NCBI GenBank assembly: GCA_963930645.1
Contig: OZ005652.1
Location: 264,763,856 to 264,827,855 of the forward strand
From: Salticus scenicus
Lineage: Eukaryota > Arthropoda > Arachnida > Araneae > Salticidae
Reading direction: 5' to 3'
Length of the DNA stretch: 64,000 nt
The position numbers were made by a program, and so were the translations under genes. Below are positions 11,301 through 22,725 of this stretch, one piece after another; the stretch's first letter is position 1; every line of letters starts with the position of its first letter. The notes beneath the pieces were generated by a model. It was not told the DNA's origin. It saw only the letters and a program-made list of their open reading frames with translations, and did not search any database.

Positions 11301-12275
11301 CAATTTTACGTCTTCTCATCATATTATCAGAAAAAAAAAAAAAAAAAAAAAGCATATAATACGTGTAATCATGGATAATGGAAGTCGTGTGGTTGCTTCA
11401 CACCAGATTTTTTATCTCTGTTTTGAAATTTTCAGCATCTTAACAATGCCATATTGCCTGAATCCTTTTGCATGTAACAGTTGCCTCTTTTGTGAAAACT
11501 GTGATAACAATTTTAGTTCTGCACTCCCCCCTCTCAATACAATAGATAATGAAATTCTAAATGCTGGAAAATTTTTACTTTCTGGTTTATTTATCTATAA
11601 TATTAAAGGGAAAGGTTTGTCTGTCTGTTTGTTCATCTATGTGTTCAGCCCTCAGTGAACATAGAAGTACAAAAATTGACATACGGGTGCACAGAAGCTT
11701 TCCGGAGAGGATAGTGAAAAAATAAATTAAACTTTTAATTAGTTGTGGTGATATTCATTAAAATATCAATGTATGTCAATTAATAAACGAGTCAATTCTG
11801 AACTTAAAAAGCATTTACGCAGCATTAAATGGCCAAATAAATTAGAAATATTGTTTAGATTATTACCAATTCAGTACCAAATGAAAAGGGCAATTTTTGA
11901 AAATCCAGGTGTGTAAATCCCCTTATCAATGTAGTAGTTAGAATTTTTTTAATTATCTAAAGTATGAAACTTTAGGGCAGCACTTCATTATTTCATTCAT
12001 CATTCTACCGTGTGAAACATTTTGGCAAACTATTCTCCCATCAGGAATAATTGCTTTTCAACCACATAATAATGTACAGAAAATTAAAAAAAGTCATTCT
12101 TTTTTCCAATTTTAAATCGATTTAAGCAGAAATTGGTAATTGCCTGTTATTACTGCCCACTTGTCTGCAGTCAAAAAAATCTAACGAAGAGCTTTAAAAA
12201 TAAAAATTTTAGACAGATTATATTTATTCAAATTTATTTTTCTTTCATCTGTTTAGTAAAGAGAGAAAAATTACT
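11300..12275. other. No gene seen; possible Helitron-like 5' end at about 11594
   Basis: TCTATAATATTAAAGGGAAA followed by GTCTGTCTGTTTG begins at 11594 and resembles the start of the Helitron-like element at 5122. A matching CTAG-type 3' end was not found, so this is only a fragment if real. The rest is AT-rich without exons. Confidence 0.35.
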
Positions 12276-12897
12276 TGGTGGGGTGTTGTTGTAAGGCTGG
12301 ATGGTTGGGTGGGTTTGTGAAATTAAATTAAAAAAAAAAAAAAAAAGCAGAAGGCTTGTTGCATTTACTTTGTATTGCTATGCAAACTTTCTTTTTCCAA
12401 TAAAATTTCAGTTTTTTCCTTTTTGACTTGTCAACTATATTTAAAATTCTAATTATACTATTTAACACAATGTAATCAATCGGTGAATTTCATTGTTGCT
12501 TCTGGTATCATTGTTATTAATCTGCTTTGAAATTTTGCTTTTTTAAATCCATATGGCTCCTGTGCTGGTCGTGGCAGGCTGGGTGAGTGTTGCCGGCGTG
12601 AAACTAGTTTAACCCCACAGGCAAGTCACAAGTCTTGCCGCCTGCCTCCTTCCTTCCTATCTTGTGTTTCTTAGGTTATTTTTTCATTAATTTTGATACA
12701 TTTATGGTTTTAAGTTAAGATTTGTTGTGTTACTTTATTGATTCGTTTGTTTTGCAGGCCGTTAATTAATAGATCTGGTTTCTTTACATTAGTGTATTTC
12801 ATCCACTGATAAAAAAATTTTAAATCTTATTTATCATTTGTGTTTCAGTGATCTTGTATCTGTTGCTTGGCTTCTACTATGCTTAATAGATCATCTT

Positions 12898-12905
<8 letters not shown>
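12276..12905 (+). repeat. Interspersed repeat R1, copy 2
   Basis: Same order and orientation as 3103-3735: G/T-rich start, poly-A tract, GC-rich core with GGCAGGC and GCCTGCC, and a tail ending in (TA)n (12901-12932). The core here reads CTGGGTGAGTG...GCGTGAAACTAGT. No reverse transcriptase lies upstream of this copy, so R1 can exist alone. It may be a 5'-truncated retroelement end or an independent element. Confidence 0.75.
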
Positions 12906-12932
<27 letters not shown>

Positions 12933-12935
<3 letters not shown>

Positions 12936-14040
12936 TTTTTTTTTTTCCTAAGCTGAGGATTTTTCTTTTTTACATGATTTATAACAACCTTTCACTCAAT
13001 ATACACATAAATTAAAAAATGGTGTAGTAATGTATATTAGATCTTAAGACAGTTAAAAAAAAAAAAAAAGGAAAATTACAGCATGACCTTTCGGCTGTTA
13101 CATGCAAATTTAAACATGAATAAGAAAAATAGAGTGATGAATACATTTTGTTAAGGCCGTAATGTTCAATAGAAGCTCAGATATAGCCTCTATCTAAATG
13201 ATGGAATATGCAGAACAGTAGCATCATATTCTGAACGATAAACACAAAATATGATCAAAATTAATTTATTTTATACACACAAAGTTTAAAGTTATAAGTC
13301 ATATCTATATTTTTATAAAGTTTAAATAAAATAAAAATTATTAAAGTTAATTGTTGCAGTATTTAATCTATTATAAAATAATTAATTAAAGTTATTTTGA
13401 TATGATTTATGTTAATTTTTATAGCTCCCGTGACTGCATTTTGCTGTTGTAGTTGTACACAGTCATCGAATTATATACATGGCTATGACATCAAATAGTC
13501 AGCTGATCACATTTATGGAAATTGTTTTTGAGTTGCAGTGTTAACAACAGCAATATGCAAATGAAAAAAAAAAAAAAATTATGTATTAATTGTTTGCTCT
13601 CAGCTGTGGTTTTTGCTTATCTTTCTTTTTTAAATGTAATATACGTGGATAATTTTAAGTTACTGGCAAAGTGTACTAGGTTTGTTTTTATCATCTGTAA
13701 ACACTCATAAGTTTAAATAAATATGTTAGTTTTTCTAAAGAGTTTCTTATCTTCCACATCACTATATTGGCCATGAATTAAATTTCCACTGAAAGCTTTT
13801 CTGCCACTAAAGTTTAAATTAATTTTTAAAACTTAGGTTAACAAAGGTGTTGTTAACTTTTTTCTTTCTTAAAATTAAATTACACAAAATTAAATTATTC
13901 CAGCGGAACATAAAAGCACCACCTACTGTCCGATATACAGATATAGTTTAAGCTGTTGCTGATTAAATCTTTCTTGTCTCAAAATAAAATTACACAAGTA
14001 TAATTTATTTTTATATTAAAGTGTAAATTTATTAGGGGAC
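12933..14040. other. No gene seen
   Basis: AT-rich with homopolymer runs. A short CAGCGGAAC...AAAGCACCACCTACTG segment at about 13900 recalls the CACCTG words of repeat R2, but the match is short. Confidence 0.4.
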
Positions 14041-14310
14041 TGTAGGCACCACTGAATAAGAGTTTACCATGGTCAGAATTTTCAAGTCTTTTTCACAATG
14101 AGCGAACAGGGTATTTCAAGGAAGGGACAGACGAGGGTGTCACAGAAGCTATCAAGCGTTAGTTTGCCATGGTCAGAATTTTCAGTGATCGTTCGCACAA
14201 TGAGGGAACAGGCTGTTTCACATCATGAAATGTTGATAGTGTGTCGCAATCACCACTGAACGGAAATTTACTACAGTGAAAATTTTCAAAGGTATTTTGT
14301 ACTATGTGCG
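14041..14310. repeat. Three degenerate tandem units of about 100 bp
   Basis: The segment GTTTACCATGGTCAGAATTT, followed by a CACAATGAGCGAACAGG-like word, occurs at about 14070. It recurs at about 14160 (GTTTGCCATGGTCAG) and in weaker form at about 14265 (ATTTACTACAGTGAAAATTT). CACCACTGAA starts two of the three units. This is a small local satellite or the internal array of a transposon. Confidence 0.55.
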
Positions 14311-14664
14311 AAGAAAATGTTGTAAGTTCTGAAATGGGAAGTAGGCACTATAGTCCGTGTAAACTGAATTGGCCTGTCAATGTCATTAGCATTTAGTTTT
14401 TCCCATCGTTTAGTTTCTATATCATTTACTATTACTGGTAGTCCTGATACAAGGAAACAATCTAAGATGATTTGGTGTTGTAGAATTGGCAAAATATAAG
14501 GGGAAAAAATCAGTTCTATCACCAGGTCGAAGTAGCAAAGCTCTAAAAGTCTTTTTAAAGGCTAAAAAAAACCTTCTAAGGGCTAAGAAAGCCCTTTTTA
14601 GGGCTAAGACATATCCAAGGCTAAATAATAATAATAGATAAATACTCGTAGTACATTAAATTAC

Positions 14665-14704
<40 letters not shown>

Positions 14705-16640
14705 CTTCCCTAAAATAATTATTTTAGAGAAACGTCAATGGATCTCCCCGTTTGGTTTTGCTGTCCAAGCTGGCAGATGGGCACAGTCGAGTTTGAATCC
14801 AAGTTGCGGTAATTGGCCTAGCTATTTGGAGTTTATCATGGTTTTCTCCGAAATTTATGCGAGTTTTAGCAAGGATTCCTAATAAATACTTCTCAAGAAA
14901 ATCCAGGCTTTTGTAAAAACAATTGGGTTTAAACTTCACACACTCATCATCATTTATATTAGATTTTAATTTTCATATTCATGATATTGTTCTCAACTCT
15001 TGGTTTAAAAAAACTCTTATTTTAAATTTCATATTCTTATAACCCAAAATGTACCTGGAGAATAAATCTGATAAATTAATTTGTCTATATTGTTTGCTAT
15101 TAACAGTTAGTGTTTTAAGATTAGAACGACTGGATTGGTCATTTTGACTGCAAAGCTATTTTAAATTAAGAACAAATAATTCTATAGCTAAAAAGTATTT
15201 AAGTATGATTATTAAGAAAACAAAAATTATTTTATGCTGCTTTATAAATGAATTGCTGATGCTAGTCATATAGTTTTAGTTTAGGTATTAAATAAATCAA
15301 AGGTAATCCTAAAATATTAAAATTTCGCGGCCGCAGGCTTTTTTCAAACTTTAAAAGTGCAGTGAAGTGCAGAAAAGTGCAATAAGACCAAATTATTCCT
15401 TATTTACTCAGATATTTAGCCAGTTTCGCAGAAAAACACGGAAAACTCCGAACGAATAAGACTACGAGCACTTCTTGGCTTCGAACACGGCATCTCCTGT
15501 CTGCCAGCTTCGAGTGCAGAATCTTTTGATCATTGATACCACTTGGCATTGATAATCTATGTTAATCGCAGGATTATTCTTTCTTGATTTTGTCTTGTTT
15601 TAACTGATCCTGAAAACAATAACAATATCAGATAAATAACTGAAACTATAATTTTTTCTATATGTGATAATGATACATGAAATTTAGAAAATATATATAG
15701 TCTTAGGATTAATATAGGACGGACTAATCTTTATAATTGAGAATGTGTTTAACTGCTACATTCTTTTTGCGTATATCAGGTAAAACTGAAAATATTTCTT
15801 GGTTTTAATCTTGAAACACTTATTTTCTTATTTTTTACTTTTTATTGTTCTTATACATGAAGTAAAAATGAAAATATATCTATTATTCTTACATGTAATA
15901 TATAATAATATGTGGTCTGGAAAATGCAGCTATCACAATGCAGTTTTGGTTATGAGATTAATTATATTCAAACGTTTTCTACATGTCTTTCCTGTGTGGA
16001 CACAGGTATAATATAAGTAACAAAATAAAGAAAGTTTTGCAATTTCTTTGTCCCTAAATTAGAAAATTTGAAAATTTTACTCATAAACAAATAAAAATAA
16101 TTATCAAAGTACATTAGAAAATTAACTTTGTTAAGCTAATAAATATGAAAAATTCATAATTATATATTATTTTTTTTTAAATAATTTTAAGACATTCACA
16201 CAAGAGAAAACCTTATATTTATATATGTATTAAAATGCTAATCTGCTCCCCATTTGCTTTTGCTTAAGATAAGAGTTATGCAGGAAAAAAGAAGCGGGGA
16301 AGTTAGCGTCCAGCAATACCATGGTAACGGGCGAGTGAAGAACCCTGAGAGGTGGCCTTGAGAGGTCTATTTTTCTTACACAGAGTATACCAAGCGACAG
16401 TTTAATACGGTGAGATTTTTACAGAATCGTGAACCAGCTGGTCGGCGAAGACGGCTAATATTTAACCTGTTAACTGTGTATGACCTTGCAAATATTCCTT
16501 TCATTGCACTTGCAAAAGCTTAAGAAATTTTAGATAATTTGTACCAGTAACTAGAAAATAAATTGTTTAAGAATGTGAAATTGTGATATTTCACACTTTT
16601 TATGCAAAAAAGTTTAATTATCATTTATTTATTTTATCAG
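14311..16640. other. No gene seen; expected upstream NAT9 exons not found
   Basis: AT-rich with a 41-base A run near 14670. A GC-richer patch at 15330-15540 holds no exon I recognise. The NAT9 exon that should precede 16641 must end in the first base of a Glu codon after an IEVMIA-like sequence; I looked for it here and upstream and did not find it. Confidence 0.4.
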
Positions 16641-16700
16641 AGAAAGAACATAGATCAAAAGGAAAAGGAAAAGAAGCATTATATTGCATGATGCGATATG
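16641..16700 (+). CDS. NAT9: N-acetyltransferase 9 (NAT9), internal exon
   Basis: A 60-bp exon between the acceptor TTTTATCAG and the donor GTTAGT. It reads, after two bases completing a Glu codon, KEHRSKGKGKEALYCMMRY and the first base of a Gly codon. The RxKGxGKEA block is motif A of the GNAT fold, the acetyl-CoA pyrophosphate-binding loop (RGKGLGTEA in human NAT9). The phases fit the next exon exactly. NAT9 is a GNAT-family acetyltransferase; its fly orthologue has been linked to microtubule stability, though its substrate is not settled. Exons encoding roughly the first 110 residues are not in view. The exon is followed after 45 bp by a Tc1-like element. Confidence 0.85.
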
Positions 16701-17068
16701 GTTAGTAAGTTTTCATATACAATTAAAATCGTAACTTTAAAACTACACTTCTGCTCAAAAGTTTAGCAAGATTTACAAACGATCTTTTTTTTTTTTTTTT
16801 TTTTATTCAATTTAAAAATTTATCTCTTGATGAAATGTTTTCAAACATTGGATATGTTTTTCAATGATGATTGGTTTAAGACAACATTTAGGGGGAGGTA
16901 ACAAATTGAACAAAATCAATAATGTTTGTGATCACCCTGTATCGTTAAGTGAACTGTAACTTTAGGATATGTTAAATACAGACCCAGTTTAATTTGTGGA
17001 TGAATTTGTGTGATGATAGCACATTAAATAATGGAGATATAAGCATTTATTTAAAAAAAAAAAAAAAT

Positions 17069-17920
17069 CAGCATGCTTATTTATAATAGAGTTTTTATCG
17101 AAAACTATTCCTGCTTTCAGATATTTTGGAAAAACACTTAAAACAATATACTGCAAAACTGGAATACAAATACCTCAAATATCTTATGAAATATGAACAT
17201 TTTTATGAAAAACATTTTCACTGCGCATGTGCAAAAAAAAAAAAAAAATTCTTGCATAGGTTAAAAGCTAAATATATTGGGAAACTTTAGTTGAAAGTGC
17301 ATTTAAATAAAGCAAAAATTAAACATATTATCCGAAAAAAAAAAAAAAAAAAAACAAGCTAGATATTTTCCAAGAGTTGAAATTTCTTAAGGGGTTTTTT
17401 CCATGCTGCATAATTAATTTAAAAATCCAGTTATTTTAACCACTTAGCAAAAGTTATTTCTTGTGAAAAACCCCTTATCTCACAAATCTTAGTAAATAAA
17501 CAAAAATATATTAGAGTTACAAGCTTATAAGGAGTTTTTCACAAAAGACTGCATTTAGAGCGTGGTTGAAATAATTGAATCTTCAAATTAATTATGTGGC
17601 ATGTAAAAAATCCCTTAAGAAAATTCAACTCTTGGAAAATATCTAAAATATAGCTTGTTCTTTTTCGAATAATTTGCTTAATTTTTACTCTATTCAAATG
17701 CACTTTTGACAAAAGTTGCCCAATATATCTAGCTTTCAACTTGTGCAATCTTTTTTTTTTTTTTTAATCTTTCACACATGCGTAGTGAAAATGTTTTTAA
17801 AAAAATGCTCATATTTCATGAGATATTTAAGAAATTTGTATTCTGATTGCAGTATATTGTTTTAAAAGTGTTATTAATTTGTTAAAAACTCTGTATATTA
17901 TAAATAAAAAACATACTTTT
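17069..17920. repeat. Foldback element nested in the Tc1-like element
   Basis: Left arm (about 17069-17440) and right arm (about 17530-17920) are inverted copies with moderate divergence. Mirror pairs include AACAATATACTGCA (about 17142) with TGCAGTATATTGTT (about 17849), and CATTTTCACTGCGCATGTG (about 17213) with CACATGCGTAGTGAAAATG (about 17774). The arms contain short poly-A or poly-T tracts and no open frame. It looks like a MITE with very long terminal inverted repeats, but I found no clear target duplication. Confidence 0.65.
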
Positions 17921-17943
17921 TAGAAATATTAATCATGAATTCA

Positions 17944-18530
17944 TCAACCGTGAATATTCATTTTAAAGTAAATTGGAGTGTAAAGATTGATATTTTATTT
18001 TTATTTACCAACTATGTGAAAAATACCAGAGCCGGGAATCGAACCTCCGCTTATCGCATGGATGCTCTACCACTGAGCTACCCTGGCTGACAACCAGCTA
18101 GGCATTTCTCACATAATATTCGTTGGCCAAGTCACCGAGTCTGCAAACTCAGCTGTATCAAGTGACAATATTAATCGCAGCACAACTCCATAGACCACGA
18201 AATTTCAAAATTAAATTTCCGTAATTGAAATTTAATATTTCTAAATTGAAATTTCGTGGTCTATAGAGTTGTGCTGCGATTAATATTGTCACTTGATACA
18301 GCTGTGTTTGCAGACTTGGTGACTTGGCCAACGAATATTATGTGAGAAATGCCTAGCTGGTTGTCAGCCAGGGTAGCTCAGTGGTAGAGCATCCATGCGT
18401 TAAGCGGAGGTGCCCGGGTTCGATTCCCAGCTCTGGTATTTTTCACATAGTTAGTAAATTTAAAAAAAAAAAAAAATCAACCTTTACACTCCAATTTACT
18501 TAAAAATGAACATGCTTTTTTTGGGGGGGG
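17944..18530. repeat. Large palindrome built from two head-to-head SINEs
   Basis: A minus-strand SINE (about 17960-18110) and a plus-strand SINE (about 18340-18515) are joined by a further palindromic segment centred near 18225, giving arms of about 270 bp. The joining part mirrors CAAGTGACAATATTAATCGC (about 18159) with GCGATTAATATTGTCACTTG (about 18276). The plus-strand tRNA-like head keeps TAGCTCAGTGGTAGAGC, the loop GCGTTAA and the B box GGTTCGATTCC; the minus copy has lost several bases before the B box. Confidence 0.8.
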
Positions 18531-18901
18531 GAGGGGGGGCAGGGGGGGTAAAAATAAATGCTTATATCTCTGTTATTTAATACACTAGCATCACACAAAT
18601 TAAACTGGGTCTATATTAATGTATGCTAAAGTTACAGTTCATATCGTTCACTTAACAATACAGGGTGATCACAAACATTATAGATTTTGCTCAATTTATT
18701 ACCTTCCCCCTAAATGTTATCTTAAACCAATCTTCAGTGAAAAACATTAAAAAGACCCAGTTCTTTAAATACCCAATGTTTGAGAACATTTCATCGAGAG
18801 ATAAGTTTTTAAATTGAAAAATCTGATTGTTTGCAAATCTTGCTAAACTTTTGAGCAGGAGTGTAAATTAAAAATAATGGAATTTTTATATTATATTTCA
18901 G

Positions 18902-18996
18902 GTGTGGAAGCTTTAAATTTACACAAATTTACAGCCAAGATAAAAATTAAAAATGGATTAAGTATTTCATTATTTGAAAAAATTGGATTCATAGAG
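18902..18996 (+). CDS. NAT9: N-acetyltransferase 9 (NAT9), internal exon
   Basis: A 95-bp exon bounded by TTTCAG and the donor GTAAAA. Completing the Gly codon from the previous exon, it reads GVEALNLHKFTAKI, then KIKNGLSISLFEKIGFIE. The blocks KFxAKI and SIxLFxKLGF are the conserved GNAT C-terminal motif B of NAT9 (KFEAKI...SIRMFQKLHF in human). The phase fits both neighbours. The Tc1-like element ends 38 bp upstream, so the branch-point region lies in or beside transposon sequence. Confidence 0.9.
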
Positions 18997-19083
18997 GTAA
19001 AAATAATTATATACTACACATATAATGCAATCTTTAATAGCCAACTATTGGACTTAGAGTGATTCTATTCTAACATATTTTGC

Positions 19084-19320
19084 TTAACCCGTTAGTAGTC
19101 GCTATAGACAGCGCCACCTATTACAGATTGTGCACTTTTTATTTAACTGTCACCAATAATTTTAAGAAGTGATGTGATCGACATTTCTTCGATTTTATTA
19201 GAGTTTTATGTATATCAAATACCACTTCTAAAAATGTTTGGTGGCTATTGAATAAAAAAAATCTGTTAACAATGAAGGATGGGCGGCAAATCAACCAACT
19301 AGCGACTACTAACGGGTTAA
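19084..19320. mobile_element. piggyBac-type MITE (TTAA, 237 bp)
   Basis: TTAA at 19084-19087 and 19317-19320 borders a 17-bp perfect inverted repeat, CCCGTTAGTAGTCGCTA. TTAA duplication with a CCC-starting repeat is typical of piggyBac elements. The interior holds AGCGCCACCTATT, a word like those in repeat R2. No coding sequence. Confidence 0.85.
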
Positions 19321-20017
19321 AATATTTTGGAACTTAGTTTTTAAAGGAATATAACATCGTATTTATGATATAAATTTTGATTTTGTGTAAGAGCAGATTT
19401 TTTATCTATAAAGAAATTTGGAACAGGATTTCCACAGGTAAGAGAATTTGAAATTAGTGGAAAATTGCAAGTATGCCCAAAACACTTGGAAAAGTGATGT
19501 TGTAAATCTGGAAAAATGCTTTCTCAGCATACCTAGGTTGAAATCATTGGCCTAATTGTATAAAGTTTTCTTTGAAACTTGCATGAATATGAGCTAGAAA
19601 TCTTAAATGGATTAAAAACCTTACCTATTGAGGGCATTCTTCCAACCAGTCCTAGGTCCTTAATCCCTGCACCAATTATTATCCAAATATAAAAAAAAAT
19701 TACAGAACAAAAAAAAAAAAATCTTATAAATTATACTAAAAATCTTTTTTTTTCCCTTGTAATTTGGTTAATCAAAAATTAAATGGCATTCATATTGATA
19801 TTGTTTTTTGACATAATGTAAATTCATAGCTGCTAGCCTTTGAGAATCAAAATTAGAGAGATTTTGTATACGATATAATTTATGCCACACATAGAATAAT
19901 AATAGCATAGTAATTGTTGGAAAGAGAAGGAGCAAATAAAAGGAAAATTAGAATTTTGCACTATCTAGAGGCTTTCTTCTTATTGCAAATATGAAGAAAA
20001 ATAAATTATATTGAAAT

Positions 20018-20048
<31 letters not shown>

Positions 20049-20056
20049 CATACACT
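19321..20056. other. No gene seen (NAT9 intron)
   Basis: AT-rich, with a GGTAAGAGAATTTG...CTTGGAAAAGTG...CTGGAAAAATG segment at 19430-19520 that looks like an eroded copy of the CAGGGAA/CCTGGAAA repeat seen at 8746. A (TA)n(CA)n microsatellite lies at 20018-20055. Confidence 0.4.
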
Positions 20057-20441
20057 GATTTGGGAAAAATTTCCCTACCTGAAAAATCTATTAATTTTTC
20101 CCCCATGTTTACACATTTCGTATGACATATAAATATTTAATTTAATTGAGGAAAAATTAAATCATTAAGTTCAGCAATAAAATCTAAAAATAATTACATA
20201 TGTGAGAAATATTAAGCATTTCTATTGCTTTATTTCTTGCATTGATCACTATCCGGAGATTGAGGAAGGAGGGTGGAATAAAAAAATAATTACAAAGTAA
20301 AAAATGGAGGAAGAGGATGTAAGAAATAATAAACTCTTTCAATTCCACTTCTAGAATGTCATAAAGCAAGTTTAAAATGAATATTACTAAAAACTTAATT
20401 TCTTAAACGATTGTAAACACTTTAAATTAACACCAAAATTT

Positions 20442-22725
20442 TTGAGAATTAGTAATAAATTCATAACCCAGGAGTTTAAAAATGACGTTCGTAAATTCGA
20501 ACAAAAAATATTAAATAAAGTTATACGTAAAAGGAAAGCTGAAGTCTTTAAAAATAAAGAGATATGGAACGAAACCGCTAAAAATTTTGAGAAAACTGTC
20601 GATCAAGAAGAATTGAAATTATATAGGGATAAAATCAATCGATATTATGAAACAGAAAAATTTGCTATAATGAACAAGAACAATAAAAAACTAAAATTTT
20701 GGGTTAAGAAAAACAACTATCAGCTTAATGAAAAAACTGAATATCCATATATTAATCTATCTACAACCCATATAAACAGCCATCAAGACGAACTTTTAAA
20801 ATTAGGACCCAAATACATTTTGGATCAACCGATAAATATTAAAGAAAGTAATCGCAAAAATCGAATCTGCTATTAATAAAATCCCGGAAAATAATAAAGA
20901 TAAAGTCAGAAGCACGGCTGTTACCGAAATCACAAAATCAGCTCAAAATAGAAAGATTAATAGGGAGGACATTCGGGAACTGAATAAACTAAAAAGAAAT
21001 AACGACATAACCTGCACACTCACAGACAAAACCCATAGAATAGCTATTTTTGACAGGAACCAATATGTGGAAAAAATGGAAACAACAATAAAAGAGATCG
21101 GCGTTAATAAAATTGATAAAGACCCTAATAATAAATTAATTGAGAAAACAAAAAACATCATTAAAGATGGAAAATGGCCGGATAATAACCCTCCTAAATT
21201 TATAAACCACGCACCTAATACCCCTCGTATGTTTGGCAGATTCAAGGATCACAAAACCCCTTCAAAATTCAGACCAGTCGTAAATAAAAATGAAGCCCCG
21301 ACCTACTATCTCGAGAAATTATGGCCGATATATATCGTAAAATTATTCCCCCCTCTCAACATGCATTAGAATCCACCGAAGACTTTATTAAAAAGCTTAG
21401 AAATATTGAAAATAAAAAAGAATACCATTTCGTCAGTTTTGACGTCATTAATCTTTATCCATCCATAGACATTGAAGAAACTAGTCAGATTGTCAATAAT
21501 GTTATCAAAGAAAAATACACAGACCCTAAAATAGCACAAACCTTAATTGCAACTACAAATCTCTTACTTCATGAAAATTATTTTAAGTTTAATGATAACA
21601 TTTATCAACAAAAGAAAGGAGTCCCGATGGGGTCCCCTATATCGGGCTTTATTGCAGAATTCAAATTAAGAGCACTAGAAAAAGAAATTTTAAATAAATG
21701 TGATGATAAAATATTTTTTTGGTTAAGATATGTAGACGACGTTTTTGCCGTTACCAATAAAAATTACGATGTCAAAGATATATTAAATGAAATTAATAGC
21801 CTAGATAACAACATAAAATTCACCTATGAGGAAGAAAAAGAACAACAAATAAACTTTTTAGATGTTAAAATTAATAGAACCGAAAAACTAATTAAAACCA
21901 CCGTGTACCGTAAAGAAATCCAATAGCAATGAAATTATAGATTATAAATCTAAAACCCCTTTCCGTTATAAAATCAACGCCGTTACTTCATATATAAATC
22001 GTGCAATATTAATATGTAATGACCCTACCGATCTAAATAATGAATTTGATTTAATTAAAGATTTAACTAAAAAAGCAGGTTACCCCGGTAAAATTATCAC
22101 AAAACTAATTAAAACCAGATTAAAAGGCAGTAATCACATACCCAGTTTTCAAAAAACCCCTTTAAAATTCACCTCTTCCATACCGTACGATCGCGGTGCA
22201 TCAAATAAAATTAAAAGTACAGCAACTAAATTAGGAGTTAATATACCTATAAAACCTAACCCAAATATTTTTCAATTAATACACAGTGATAAAGACCCCA
22301 TCCCATTAGAAACTGCCGGGATTTATCAAATACCATACATAAATAAACAAGAAAATAAACCAGGTTCATACATCGGTGTAACAAAAAGAAAGATTAAAAC
22401 TAGACTCAAGGAACACAAAAATGACATCAAAACAGGAAAAACAAACACAGCTTTAGCCAAAACCTTCGAAAATGAAGAAATTACAATAAATTTTGAAAAA
22501 ACCAGAAAAATTGCTAACTACAATAACCATAATTACGCCATGTTTAGAGAAGCAATAGAAATTGCAACGACACCGGAAGTTTGTAACGATAGTGACGCAA
22601 TGGCACCAAACCGGATGTGGAATCAACTAATAGAATCTATAAAAGACTGCAACATGAAGAGATCCAGCACAGATGAACGTTTGAGAAGGTCTGGGCGCCC
22701 AGATGAAAATATTAACGTAACATGA
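20442..22725 (+). pseudogene. Penelope polyprotein: reverse transcriptase plus GIY-YIG endonuclease
   Basis: The coding sequence is spread over several frames because of at least three frameshifts (near 20850, 21310 and 21920). Order of domains: a charged, Lys-rich N-terminal region (20442-20870); a pre-RT block with HKTPSKFRPVVN near 21250; RT core with FVSFDVINLYPSID near 21430, GVPMGSPISG near 21620 and the catalytic YVDD box in RYVDDVFAV near 21728; INFLDVKI near 21850; and a C-terminal GIY-YIG nuclease starting at GIYQIPYI near 22318 with SYIGVTKRKIKTRLKEHK after it. The order and the single GIY-YIG module are those of Penelope/Poseidon-type elements. The frameshifts make it non-functional as it stands, but the length is close to complete and the domains are well conserved, suggesting a fairly recent insertion. 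Confidence 0.9.
22677..22718 (+). ncRNA. Hammerhead-ribozyme-like fold in the Penelope element
   Basis: In order on the plus strand: stem I strand ACGT (22677-22680), core TTGAGAA (22681-22687), stem II TCTGG/CCAGA with a GCGC loop (22690-22703), GAA (22705-22707), a minimal stem III AATATT, one unpaired base, and the closing stem I strand ACGT (22715-22718). This is the layout of a type I hammerhead with minimal stem III. The core departs from CUGANGA at positions 3 and 8, which would pair U-A instead of C-G. Stem I is only 4 bp and its word is self-complementary, so chance remains possible. It overlaps the end of the polyprotein frame. Confidence 0.4.

Larger units (their letters stand above)
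16746..18863. mobile_element. Non-autonomous Tc1-like element filling a NAT9 intron
   Basis: The ends are long inverted repeats starting CACTTCTGCTCAAAAG (left) and, reversed, CACTCCTGCTCAAAAG (right), each flanked by TA (16744-16745, 18864-18865), as in Tc1/mariner elements. The similarity between the arms extends roughly 300 bp inward (16746-17060 against 18540-18863). No transposase frame survives. Two further palindromes lie inside: about 17069-17920 and a SINE-derived hairpin at 17944-18530. The element leaves only 45 bp and 38 bp of ordinary intron on either side. Confidence 0.8.

Noticed and set aside
18360..18435. A functional tRNA gene with a GTT anticodon
   Set aside because: A and B boxes and most stems exist, but the T stem and acceptor have mismatches, several diverged copies share the same 3' tail, and two occur as inverted pairs; it is a SINE head.
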